A stretch of 64,000 nucleotides of DNA, taken from a virus. Both the position numbers and the translations under genes were made by a program. Position 1 is the stretch's first letter; the number at the start of each line of letters is the position of its first letter. The notes beneath the pieces are model-generated. The model was given only the letters and a program-made list of their open reading frames with translations. It did no database searches and had not been told where the DNA came from. Shown one piece after another: positions 7,606-16,200 of this stretch. The DNA is taken from the IMG/VR virus record IMGVR_UViG_3300030202_002193, positions 1-64,000 of that record; one strand, written 5' to 3'.

Positions 7606-7688
7606 AACAATTAACATTAGATAATTTTGGATTAATTATGGAAGGACAAACTAAGTTGAGTGATTTTGATGCTAGTAATAGACAGTAG
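7602..7688 (+). CDS. Possible 28-residue peptide between primase and nuclease
   Basis: Short open frame (MKQLTLDNFGLIMEGQTKLS, then DFDASNRQ) whose ATG overlaps the primase stop (ATGA) and whose last codons overlap the ERCC4 nuclease start. It would couple translation of the two enzymes. The end QTKLSDFD is loosely like a PCNA-interacting peptide but lacks its aromatic pair. It may be only a coupling leader; low confidence that the peptide matters. Confidence 0.35.
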   Translation: MKQLTLDNFGLIMEGQTKLSDFDASNRQ

Positions 7689-8364
7689 AGAAAAGAAAGG
7701 TTCTCTTCTAGTAGACCTAGTAGAAAGTAAGGCTAAGTCTCTAAATATAACGACTGAAAAAAAGTGGCTTGAGATTGGAGATTATGTTTTTGATGATGTT
7801 TGTTTTGAAGCAAAGTCTGTTGTTGATTTTATTGGTTCAGTTATGAGTAAAAGAATTTGGACTCAAATAGATAATATGGATAGATATTACAAGACCAATG
7901 TTGTTATTATCTACGGTAGTTTATCCGAAGGCATTAATAACATAATGGAAAATAGTAAATCTAAACTACCTCCAGCATCAAGGGCCGTTATGTTAAATAA
8001 TAAATTTCTAGGGGCTATAGGAAGAATAACTTTAGATACAGATTGTAAAGCATTTTGGGTTCCTACAGAAAGAGAAGCCGCATTAATTATAACTGCAATT
8101 TGTAAAATGAAACCGATTAATAGAGATGTAATAAGACCTGAAGTATTTAAGAGAATAACAACAGACGATTTAAGATTAGATTTACTAACAAGTATAAAAG
8201 GCGTATCAATTAAAAAGGCCAAAGAACTCATTAAAGAGTTTGGTTCTATTATGGAAATAGGAGAACAAAGGCCACATGAATTGACAATAATAAACGGGAT
8301 TGGAACCACCGTAGCCGAGAGAATAATTAAGGTTCTAAACCATGAAGGTAAGGTGAAAATATGA
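7669..8364 (+). CDS. XPF/ERCC4-family structure-specific nuclease
   Basis: 231 residues. The N-terminal ERCC4 nuclease domain shows IDSREK, EIGDYVF, and FEAKSVVDFIGSVMSKRIW, corresponding to the GD...ERK...D catalytic signature (here EAK, with Ala for Arg). The C-terminal 60 residues are a tandem helix-hairpin-helix (SIKGVSIKKAKELIKEFGS and IINGIGTTVAERIIKVL) for junction binding. No helicase domain, so it matches the short crenarchaeal-type XPF, which usually depends on PCNA; a PCNA gene is in the same operon. It would cut flaps or branched intermediates. ATG 7669 chosen over upstream non-ATG codons. Confidence 0.88.
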   Translation: MLVIDSREKKGSLLVDLVESKAKSLNITTEKKWLEIGDYVFDDVCFEAKSVVDFIGSVMSKRIWTQIDNMDRYYKTNVVIIYGSLSEGINNIMENSKSKLPPASRAVMLNNKFLGAIGRITLDTDCKAFWVPTEREAALIITAICKMKPINRDVIRPEVFKRITTDDLRLDLLTSIKGVSIKKAKELIKEFGSIMEIGEQRPHELTIINGIGTTVAERIIKVLNHEGKVKI

Positions 8365-9818
8365 ACGAAGATATAAATATAGAAGAATTAGCAGAACTTG
8401 TAGATATTCCCGAAGAATATCACGGACTCGCACTAGAAGAAAAGATGCCTAGATTGGTAGAGGATTGGAAGAGGACAGTTCTAACTGTTTCTCATAAAAA
8501 TGATATTCCGGCTATGGCTTCCTTCTTCTCTTTACTTGGTCAAATTACTAAAGACTTCATTAGAATACCTAGAGGGAAAAATACCGAAGATAGCAGAATT
8601 CACTTTTGTTGGATGCAGACTTCAGGAACAGGAAAAAGCACCCTTTGGAATTTTATGGGACCAGTTAGTAAATCTCTGCATAAAAAGATTAACGATTTCG
8701 AAGGAACAAGCGGGACAGATTCTTCGGAAGTATATATTCCTAGAAAATATAATAATTTCGATGTTGTAGAATATACGGATGCGGCTCTAATCGGCTTCTA
8801 TGAAAGGCTAAAAGAATTAGATGAAAACGATGAACCGGTATTTGAAAGAAGGTCGGGTTCTTTAGAAGGAAACGGGCTTGCCCATTGGGACGAATTCGAA
8901 TACTCCGGAGTTTTCAAACAAAGCCAGCACAAAGAAAATATCATTGTATATCTAAATACTTTGATGAATACCTTAGAAGGGGAATCTTGGATAATTACTA
9001 AGAAATTGAAAGAAGGACATTTGATGGAATGTATGTGCCAGCGTTCAGTTTGGGCCACCACCTATATTCCTAAACACCTTAAATCTGTAATAGCAGAAAA
9101 AGGCGTACTGCAAAGAATGTTAGTCTATGTTCGAGAAGTACCCGAAGAAGAACAACATGAGATGAGAATGTTACAGTTGAGGCAATCAGGTAAAAGAGAA
9201 GTAACTGAATTAGATACAGAAAGGTTTGCAAAATCCCTCTTCTCTCTTTACAAAAATGTAAAGGCAAGATTCTTAGAAGTAGGAGAAGACCCATTTAGTA
9301 CTGTAACTTATAGTGAGGGATTTGCAGATGCTCTCGTAAATGAATACATGAAAATGAGAGAGTACATCAAGTCCTGTAGGCCGGAAATCAGAGAAATTGC
9401 TCAAAACTTTATGACTAGAATTAATGTTCAGTTGTTGAAATTATCTGTTCTATGTTGTATAGCAGAAAGAAAGTTTGTAGTTACTCCTACGCATGTTCGT
9501 CAGGCATATATTTTAACCCAACAATGTTATAGCACATTGGTAGAGTGGCTAGAACGAAGCCTGAAGATACAGAAGTCGGCCCTCGTCCAAAATAAATCTG
9601 TAGTGTTCGTACAAGAATATAATGGAATGGTAAAGGATGGAGAAGTAAAAGACAATGGTTATGTTAGCAAGCCCAAGTTATTTGAAAGAGTGCAGAAAAA
9701 AGGTATTTCTAGAGCGCAATGTTATAGAGACTGGAAAATTATTGAAAATAAATTTGAGATTGATACCGTAAACAGGTCCGTATTTGTTAGGCTAAAAAAA
9801 GGAGATGATGAAAAATGA
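8361..9818 (+). CDS. P-loop ATPase, probable replicative helicase/loader
   Basis: 485 residues. Walker A MQTSGTGKST (residues 85-94), a probable Walker B LAHWDEFE about 80 residues later, a sensor-like Thr/Arg region (SVWATTYIP; LQRMLVYVR) and a C-terminal winged-helix-like end (KPKLFERVQKKGISRAQCYR). The order fits a hexameric AAA+/SF3-like DNA motor. It is not a clear MCM or DnaB, and no other helicase appears in the operon. It overlaps the ERCC4 gene by four bases (ATGA). The replicative-helicase role is an inference from its position next to primase and polymerase. Confidence 0.65.
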   Translation: MNEDINIEELAELVDIPEEYHGLALEEKMPRLVEDWKRTVLTVSHKNDIPAMASFFSLLGQITKDFIRIPRGKNTEDSRIHFCWMQTSGTGKSTLWNFMGPVSKSLHKKINDFEGTSGTDSSEVYIPRKYNNFDVVEYTDAALIGFYERLKELDENDEPVFERRSGSLEGNGLAHWDEFEYSGVFKQSQHKENIIVYLNTLMNTLEGESWIITKKLKEGHLMECMCQRSVWATTYIPKHLKSVIAEKGVLQRMLVYVREVPEEEQHEMRMLQLRQSGKREVTELDTERFAKSLFSLYKNVKARFLEVGEDPFSTVTYSEGFADALVNEYMKMREYIKSCRPEIREIAQNFMTRINVQLLKLSVLCCIAERKFVVTPTHVRQAYILTQQCYSTLVEWLERSLKIQKSALVQNKSVVFVQEYNGMVKDGEVKDNGYVSKPKLFERVQKKGISRAQCYRDWKIIENKFEIDTVNRSVFVRLKKGDDEK

Positions 9819-10048
9819 TATGGGAAAACCACTTCCTAGTATTTGATGTAGCAAAGGGGCCAAAGGTCATAATTGAAGCATTGAATACTTATGGAGAAGA
9901 GGGTTGGGAATGTTCTGCTATGATTGCAGTTGCAAATACAAACATAGTAGTGTTTCTAAAGAGAAGAACCGATGTAGAAGAAGAACCAAAGGACGAAAAG
10001 GCAGAACAACTTGCTAAACTTTGGACTTCTCCAAAAGGGGAAAAGTGA
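9815..10048 (+). CDS. Small DUF4177-like protein
   Basis: 77 residues beginning MIWENHFLVFDVAKGPKVII, with the EALNTYGEEGWECSAMIAV segment and a strand (NIVVFLKRR), the pattern of the small DUF4177-type fold (a helix with LNxxGxEGWE between strands), then a charged tail. ATGA overlap with the ATPase. Function of this family is unknown. Confidence 0.6.
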   Translation: MIWENHFLVFDVAKGPKVIIEALNTYGEEGWECSAMIAVANTNIVVFLKRRTDVEEEPKDEKAEQLAKLWTSPKGEK

Positions 10049-10052
10049 TATT

Positions 10053-10646
10053 ATGTCAGTATTAGCCATTGACTTAGAAACAAAAAACATGTCCTATGAA
10101 ATAGGAGGGTTTGGAAATACCCACATGTTTCAAGTTTCTACCGTGGCTACATGGAACGGAGATTCAGGTACAGTCTATGTAGACGAACCTGTAGATTCTT
10201 TTGCAAAAGCGGGTGCGGAAACAAAGCCCCTTTCTCAATTGAAATACGATTTAGATAACCACTTACAGAAGGGAGGTATTCTTTTAGGGCATAATATAGC
10301 CGCATTTGATTTACCTATACTTAGAGATTCTATGGATATATATTGCATAACTAAATATCTAAAGGAAGAAAAATATATTGACACTAGCAAACTATTAGTT
10401 AAGGAACATGGTGAAAGATTCCAATTAAAGAATCTAGTAAAGTGTTCTCTAGATGATGCTAAATTAATGGAAAGCGCAGATGCACCTAAACTTTGGAAAC
10501 AGGGAAACCATACCGAAGTTGTGGAGTATTGTTTGAAGGACACACAATTAGTCTATGACCTTTGGAAATACGGTCAAGATAATGGATTTGTGAAAGCCTT
10601 CTCAACAGAAAAAGAAAAACACTTGGAATTAGGAGTTGATTGGTAA
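10053..10646 (+). CDS. DEDDy-type 3'-5' exonuclease / RNase H-fold nuclease
   Basis: 197 residues with all DEDD motifs: AIDLETKN (D7, E9), GHNIAAFDLPIL (Asp in the second motif) and EYCLKDTQLVYDLW (YxxxD, DEDDy subtype). It is a stand-alone nuclease, although the polymerase carries its own exonuclease domain. It may remove RNA primers, degrade host DNA or polish ends. ATG 10053 is chosen; an upstream in-frame codon would overlap the DUF4177-like gene. Its TAATG stop couples it to the next mini-gene. Confidence 0.8.
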   Translation: MSVLAIDLETKNMSYEIGGFGNTHMFQVSTVATWNGDSGTVYVDEPVDSFAKAGAETKPLSQLKYDLDNHLQKGGILLGHNIAAFDLPILRDSMDIYCITKYLKEEKYIDTSKLLVKEHGERFQLKNLVKCSLDDAKLMESADAPKLWKQGNHTEVVEYCLKDTQLVYDLWKYGQDNGFVKAFSTEKEKHLELGVDW

Positions 10647-10798
10647 TGACTACACTAGAATGGTTCGGTCTAATCATTTTCTTGATTATCGTAACTTTGT
10701 TATTCTTTGCGGCGTTTGGTGGTTCTAAACTATCAGATTCTACCGTAGAAGAATACCTTGCACGGTTAATGAAGGAAGATGAGAAGCGTGGCCCTTAG
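10646..10798 (+). CDS. 50-residue single-span membrane protein
   Basis: Hydrophobic N-terminal span (WFGLIIFLIIVTLLFFAAFG) and a charged cytoplasmic-type tail (EEYLARLMKEDEKRGP). The start overlaps the exonuclease stop (TAATG), and the next gene starts inside it. Predicted membrane-anchored peptide; function unknown. Confidence 0.5.
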   Translation: MTTLEWFGLIIFLIIVTLLFFAAFGGSKLSDSTVEEYLARLMKEDEKRGP

Positions 10799-10931
10799 AA
10801 AGAAATGTAAGTACTGCGGTTGTCTAACAATAGCAAAGCGTATGCAGGGTTTCTATTTGGGTTCTGACCAAAAAAAGAAACTTTGGGAATGCAGGGAATG
10901 TAAAGGGATTTGGTCTGAAAAGTCTGACTAA
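10779..10931 (+). CDS. 50-residue zinc-ribbon protein, last gene of the replication operon
   Basis: Four cysteines in two pairs (KKCKYCGCL and WECRECKG) around a basic loop: a small zinc ribbon, probably nucleic-acid binding. It overlaps the preceding mini-gene by 20 bases in another frame and is followed 12 bases later by a strong terminator hairpin, so it closes the operon. Function unknown. Confidence 0.55.
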   Translation: MRSVALRKKCKYCGCLTIAKRMQGFYLGSDQKKKLWECRECKGIWSEKSD

Positions 10932-10942
10932 GATTAAACGGG

Positions 10943-10987
10943 TCGGAGGCTCACTTTAACAAGTGGGTTTCCGGCTCGATTTTTTTT
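10943..10987 (+). terminator. Hairpin plus T8 terminator of the replication operon
   Basis: Stem CGGAGGCTCACTT (10944-10956) pairs with AAGTGGGTTTCCG (10961-10973) around a TAAC loop, 13 pairs including G-T pairs. A T8 run (10980-10987) follows. It lies between the converging replication and late transcription units, so it should stop plus-strand transcription. Archaeal termination usually needs only the T-run, so the long stem is notable. Confidence 0.75.
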
Positions 10988-11097
10988 ATGGCGATTTTCC
11001 CAGAAGAAATGCGAATTTATAATTAGATATTTTATATCAAAATATTCTAAAGTGAGTATTTTATAGTTAGGTTAAATAGATAACCTTGGCACTTTTA
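10988..11097. other. Convergent intergenic stretch, AT-rich
   Basis: No gene seen. It contains a second small inverted repeat (AGGTTA 11069-11074 / TAACCT 11081-11086) and an imperfect AT stem (AAAATA...TATTTT, 11038-11062) that could help end the minus-strand late transcript. Otherwise only AT-rich DNA. Confidence 0.4.
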
Positions 11098-11502
11098 TCA
11101 AATCGCCCTCGCTTCAACGCTCATTGTTTTAGTATCACTAGCACTATTTCCGGTAGTAGTATCTGTTACAGTACAACTCACTTCATAAAATGCAGTATTA
11201 GGAGGGTCAAGGCCGCTTGCCGGAGTTGTACCATTAATAGTAGCATCATTATATTGCACTACATTAGTAGTACCGTTAGAATTAACACTAAACGCATTTG
11301 CATCATCTCTAGTTTCAGAAAGAGTCCAAGCATATGTAAAATTACCACTTCCTCCAGTTACTGTTGCAGTAGAATCTATTTCCCCTGCCGACGAAGAAAC
11401 TACAGAACTAGCAGCCCCTATGATAATAAGAGGTGCAGGTTCATTAATTGAAACAACTAAAGAAGCACCTTGTTGAGCGCAACCTGTTAGAATAATATAC
11501 AT
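11098..11502 (-). CDS. Ig/PKD-like domain protein, last late gene
   Basis: 134 residues. A beta-sandwich of PKD/Ig-like type is suggested by GEIDSTATVTGGSGNFTYAW, YNDATINGTTP and FYEVSCTVTDTTTGNSASDT, the usual strand pattern with the conserved Trp. Such domains decorate virion fibres and capsids and bind carbohydrate weakly. It overlaps the end of the fibre gene upstream, so it is probably part of the tail tip or adhesin. ATG 11502 preferred over the TTG three codons upstream. The ILTGC near the start looks like a lipobox but has no signal helix before it. Confidence 0.6.
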   Translation of the reverse strand: MYIILTGCAQQGASLVVSINEPAPLIIIGAASSVVSSSAGEIDSTATVTGGSGNFTYAWTLSETRDDANAFSVNSNGTTNVVQYNDATINGTTPASGLDPPNTAFYEVSCTVTDTTTGNSASDTKTMSVEARAI

Positions 11503-11503
11503 A

Positions 11504-12943
11504 TCAACCAACTACCATCCAATTATTAGAACCAATAGCAATACAAGTAGCGGCTTTGTAAGTCCCTAAAGTAAAGTCTGAACCTGCGCCATTGATATTG
11601 TTTCCATTACGGCCAATGGTAATATCTCCACCAGTTGTATTTAGAATAGCATAATGTTCACCAGCAGTTGAAGTTGAAGGTAGTGTTATATTGCCAGCAC
11701 ATATATTGTATCTACCAGCATGTGCCGCTTCAGTTAAAGTAGTGCTTGCTGAAACTGAAACTGTTAGTAATCTTGTGTTTCTAAATGTGCCTCCTGTTTC
11801 TATGTCAAGCATAGCAGTAGGGGAATTATGACCTATTGATATTTTATCATTAGCCGCATCTGTAAATAATAGATATTGTTCAGTATCTCCTTCAACTCTA
11901 AAGTTAATATCATCTCTCCCTCCATCATTTATTGCTACTTCACCATCACCGGCTGAACTTCCTGTTATAGCAAGAACTTGATATTGCCCACCTTTATGAC
12001 CTGTAAAGAATAAGATTTCCCCTGCTTCTGCGCCATTAGAAACATCGAGCATCTGCCCTAAAATATAACCATAGAGATGATTACCCCCTGCATCATTTTC
12101 TCCTTCAAATCTAATTAAACCTATATCATCAGATGCGGCAGGGGAAGCGGTATTTTTCATAAATCGAATAACTGCTTCTTGAGCATCAGCATTTGTATTT
12201 TCTAATCTTATTTCCGGTTGTTGAGTTATGGATGAGCGTATATGTAGTTGAGCCGAAGGTGCAGTAATACCGCCTATTCCGATATATCCATCATTTCCAC
12301 TAATTCTCAAAACTTCAGTCGAAGCCCCACCATCATTTACCTTGAAAATTAAATCTCTATCTTGAGCCACATTTTCAAAAGTTACATGGCCGTTTGAGTC
12401 AGAATCAACTGTCATTGCTTGAGTATAAACATTAGAATTAGCATAAGCAATACTCAAACTATTAGATTCTTTATTTGTGGTAAAGTATTGAATTAATCTA
12501 GAACCGGCGGAAGTCCCACTAGAGTATTCTATCATTGCAACAATAGTATCTCCAAGTTTGAATTCGGGTACTCTTTCATTTGCAGTAGGTGGCCTCAAAT
12601 AAAGAACATCTACGGTTTCTCCTACCTCTCTTCCATCAGCCACCACCAGCAAATGATAGCCTTTGGCATAAGTAGTTGTCAAAGAACTATCTGCAAAGGT
12701 CTTAGTTGCGACTTCGTGATATTTTCCGTTGCGTAATATCTTCCCTGCGGCCACCACTAGGTCTCCTCCGGTTTGATTTATGTCAAAGTCTGTTCCTGTT
12801 TTTACAACAACATTACCTGCGGCCATTTGATTCAGTGCTTTAATTAGTCCCGAATGTGGGAAGTCTACTGTATCTACAGGTTGAGTTAAACCTGTACCTG
12901 TAGCATTTTGTGTTATGTAATGTGGGTTTGTTGTATTAACCAT
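11504..12943 (-). CDS. Tail fibre / receptor-binding protein
   Basis: 479 residues, low in charge and rich in Gly, Ser, Thr and Asn. The N-terminal 150 residues resemble fibre proteins that attach to a baseplate (FPHSGLIKALNQMAAGNVVV, then LVVADGREVGETVDVLYL). The middle and end carry repeating short beta segments (AQLHIRSS, QEAVIRFMKN, GEILFFTGHKGGQYQVLAIT, GEVAINDGG), a beta-helix or trimeric-fibre pattern common in marine viruses. No chaperone or endosialidase triad was identified. Start ATG has GAGGTGA upstream. Probably recognises the host surface. Confidence 0.65.
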   Translation of the reverse strand: MVNTTNPHYITQNATGTGLTQPVDTVDFPHSGLIKALNQMAAGNVVVKTGTDFDINQTGGDLVVAAGKILRNGKYHEVATKTFADSSLTTTYAKGYHLLVVADGREVGETVDVLYLRPPTANERVPEFKLGDTIVAMIEYSSGTSAGSRLIQYFTTNKESNSLSIAYANSNVYTQAMTVDSDSNGHVTFENVAQDRDLIFKVNDGGASTEVLRISGNDGYIGIGGITAPSAQLHIRSSITQQPEIRLENTNADAQEAVIRFMKNTASPAASDDIGLIRFEGENDAGGNHLYGYILGQMLDVSNGAEAGEILFFTGHKGGQYQVLAITGSSAGDGEVAINDGGRDDINFRVEGDTEQYLLFTDAANDKISIGHNSPTAMLDIETGGTFRNTRLLTVSVSASTTLTEAAHAGRYNICAGNITLPSTSTAGEHYAILNTTGGDITIGRNGNNINGAGSDFTLGTYKAATCIAIGSNNWMVVG

Positions 12944-12944
12944 T

Positions 12945-13286
12945 TTAGTTCACCTCTATTGTTAAGAATAATTCTAAAGTTTCGGATGCAGTTATTGGAC
13001 CTACTCCGTCAAAATTAACCCTCGCTACCATCTCACTACTTGTTTTGAATATGCCCAATTCTCTTATTACTTTGCCTGTAATGTTACTTCCGGCACAAGT
13101 AACTTTTATTTCTAGAACATTAAGTCCGGTATCTTCCTTTGCTATTGTTACGGTTGCACCGCTAGGTACATCTAATGCCGTTGCTCTAGGACTAGTAGAA
13201 TTTCCCCCATATCCTATTTCCCCACTAATGGCCAAAGTGCTTTTTATGTAACTTAATACTTCTGCTCTCATTTCGTCTGTTATCAA
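12945..13286 (-). CDS. Putative tail-tip/baseplate protein
   Basis: 113 residues, start TTG at 13286 placed after GAGGAAGAATA; an in-frame ATG lies five codons later. Helical start (EMRAEVLSYIKSTLAIS) then beta-rich (GATVTIAKEDTGLNVLEIKV; VIRELGIFKTSSEMVARVNF; SETLELFLTIEVN). Similar small proteins precede fibres in tailed viruses and fix them to the baseplate. No named family; the call is from position between the giant tail protein and the fibre. Confidence 0.45.
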   Translation of the reverse strand: MITDEMRAEVLSYIKSTLAISGEIGYGGNSTSPRATALDVPSGATVTIAKEDTGLNVLEIKVTCAGSNITGKVIRELGIFKTSSEMVARVNFDGVGPITASETLELFLTIEVN

Positions 13287-16200
13287 TATTCTTCCTCCAC
13301 TAAATTTGTAATGGTATCAGTAGAACCGCCACTGAATCCCATTGGAGTAGTGCTTGTATTTAGGGCTGACCCAAATCCTAAAGTTGTCCCTCCTGTAGAA
13401 CTAACCTTTCTAACTAGCAGTTTGCTAACTTTAATGTTAAATGAATCTAAAAGGTCGTAAGATACTGACCTTTCATCAAATTCCTTCGCCCTAATATCAG
13501 CATGTATTTTTTTATTAGCGGCAAGTAATTCTGAAAATCTATCTTCTAATTGCTTACTATATTTTCCTAATTCTAGTTTTAGCATTCCTGTAAAAGAATG
13601 TTCTATTTGCAATACAATGTAGTCATCTAACTCTACGCCTTCTTTACGCAATTCTACTTGAACAACATCCCCTGCTCTTAATTGGCTAATGTTAGTGTGA
13701 CCCACTGTTATATTTAATCTAACATTGTCGCCCGAATGTACTCTTAGTAGTTCGCCAGCCCTTTCATTAACTGCTTCTTGTGAAGTTAAATCCTTTTCAT
13801 ATACTTCTAGAGTTTTTCTCCCAACTCGTTGAATGCTTCTCAAATCCTTTCTAATTCCTTTATGCACTTTTCCATAAACTATGATTTCGTTATAGAAATC
13901 AAACAATGATTTTGCCTTGCTATATTCGAAAATCTGATGACTTCCATCATCGCTAAGTAAGACTTTGGGGAAATTAGAAGTAGAAGTTTTATTGACTAAA
14001 CTAAAAGTAGATTCTTTCGGGTCATAAACTGTAGTAGTTGCCGGTTTTTCTAGCAAGGTCTTTTCTTTTTTATTTAGAATTAAATTAATTGCGGAAAATA
14101 AATCTATCCCTTTGTAGTTAGGTGCTAAGAAATACGGGAAACTACTGTCCTCGCTAGCGAATTCTATGTCATTACTTTCCAATAAATCATTAACTAAATC
14201 ATCTCCTTCATAGCATATGTTAGCCACACTACCAATCATTCCTCTCTTAGCATTTGAAGATAATTCTCCATTTACTGTTAAGGTTAGTGTCTCACTAATA
14301 GAAGCAACGCCCAAAGTTTCTTCCATCTTATCAAAGGATAGGAAATGTCCTATATCATCTCCATTATCTTTGTAAGTCATAGATGTTTTGTAGACATTAT
14401 CTCCATCGGAAACCGCTACAACAAAATCACTATTAGGAGTAAGTAGACTTTCCATTTTATCGGGAAGTCTCTGCACAATAAAACTGGAATCAGATTGAGC
14501 ATCTGTATCTATTGCAACATACATTGAAAGAGCCGCTTCTCTCCCTCCTGTATTATGGAATCTAGTAAAAGAGCGACCTCCGCTTGTATCTCTAACCATA
14601 TAAGAATTAATTTCCGAAGGCTCATAACACCCATCTTCTCCACTAATTTTAGTATATGCAGAAGATAGAGTATTCAATCTAATTTTCTTAGGAGAATGTT
14701 TGTAAAAACAAACATGGTTAGGTTGCATAACCCTATAAAAGTCTGTAACTATTTCTGTATCTAATGTTAAAATATGTCTCTCAACAGTATTAGTAGTATC
14801 TATCTCATGAGATATTACATACGCAATGATATTAGGCGTTTGTTCGTTTAGAGAAGGAGTATTTGCTAATAAGCCAGAATAAGTCTGAACAACGAACTCA
14901 TCGTCGTAATATTTTCCTTTTTCTGAAACTAGATAGCACCCAGTTAAATCGTTCATTAGTCTTAGGCTCTTTCTATTTATATTAGCGAAAGGTCTGGAAT
15001 TAACACCATCTCCTGTTGCGGCATCAGTATCGTCTTCATCGAAAAAGGTTATACTAGTTACATCAGTATCTAACTCGATGACATAATGATATATGTCCCT
15101 ATTACCCGCCGCTTTATTTCCGTAAGGTGAGCCTGTTTCTAAATATAATCTAGGCTTGAATCCCATCATAACTCCATCTGCATCCTTAGCATATGTTCTA
15201 TTTGCATGTGAACCTATACCATCTTCATGTTCAGCAAAATCATTTAATAGTCCCATTCCAACTAAACAAAAGTCAGTACCAGCATTTTGTGAACTCCTGA
15301 AAGAAATTGATTCAACAGGCCCACCTACAGTACCTTTAGAAACCAAACTTCCTCCCCCATCTTCAACATTAAACCTATCTAAAAATATAGGTAAGAAAGG
15401 GTTGTATAAACATTCGTTACCAGCCGCATCGTTACTATCAGGCTCACCCAAAGAACCATGCCATGTACCAAATAATTGATATGGATGGTCAGTTATTTGC
15501 GAGGCCGCTTCAGAAGTATCTCCAAAAATACTAGTAGAATCTAAATCAATAGGAAGATAAGTGTTGAAGGATTTTTCGGCACTACCTAAAGCCGCAGTAT
15601 CTAAGTGTTCAGCATTTTCCCTGTACCAAGCAGAAGAAGTTCCATGACCATAGTGAGCCGCACCACTAGGATTACCAACATCGTTCATAACTATTGACTT
15701 CATCATATGTACTTCTTCTTTTATCTTTACAAATGTGTCTCCCTTTCCGTGTCCTCTAATAGTAGGAACCATATCTTGATGAGCCGTACCGTTAAAGTTT
15801 CTCATTTCGTCTAAGAGGAATAGAGTACCTGCAAAGTAAGAAGTACCATTTGTTTTTCTAGCCTTATCCATTAAAATAATTTTCCAACTACTACCACTTC
15901 CTTCAGTAGCCGCATGTTCTCCAATATACCTACCATTAGAATCTGCTATAATAGTTCTAGGGGGTGCAAGTATAGTACTGGGATTAACAGAAGTATCTGT
16001 TGCAATATAAGAACCAAAAGTTAGGGTTTGGCTGGAAAGACTTCCCCCTGTAGTAGTTTCTGATAATTCAAAATGGGTAGCATCAGTAATACTAGAAATG
16101 GTTGCCCCTAAAGGTATTCCCGAACCTTGAACCGGCATACCTGCTTTAATCGAAGTATTGGAAGGATGGGTTATAGTAGTTCCATTATTATAAGAGCAAC

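Noticed and set aside
11086-11451. Plus-strand open frame in the Ig-like gene
   Set aside because: It is a shadow of the minus-strand gene: Ser/Ile-rich, low-complexity translation with no ribosome-binding site or fitting start.
11098-11502. Lipoprotein signal (ILTGC) in the Ig-like protein
   Set aside because: The hydrophobic stretch before the Cys is only a few residues long and there is no basic N-terminal region; the gene is a virion protein by context.
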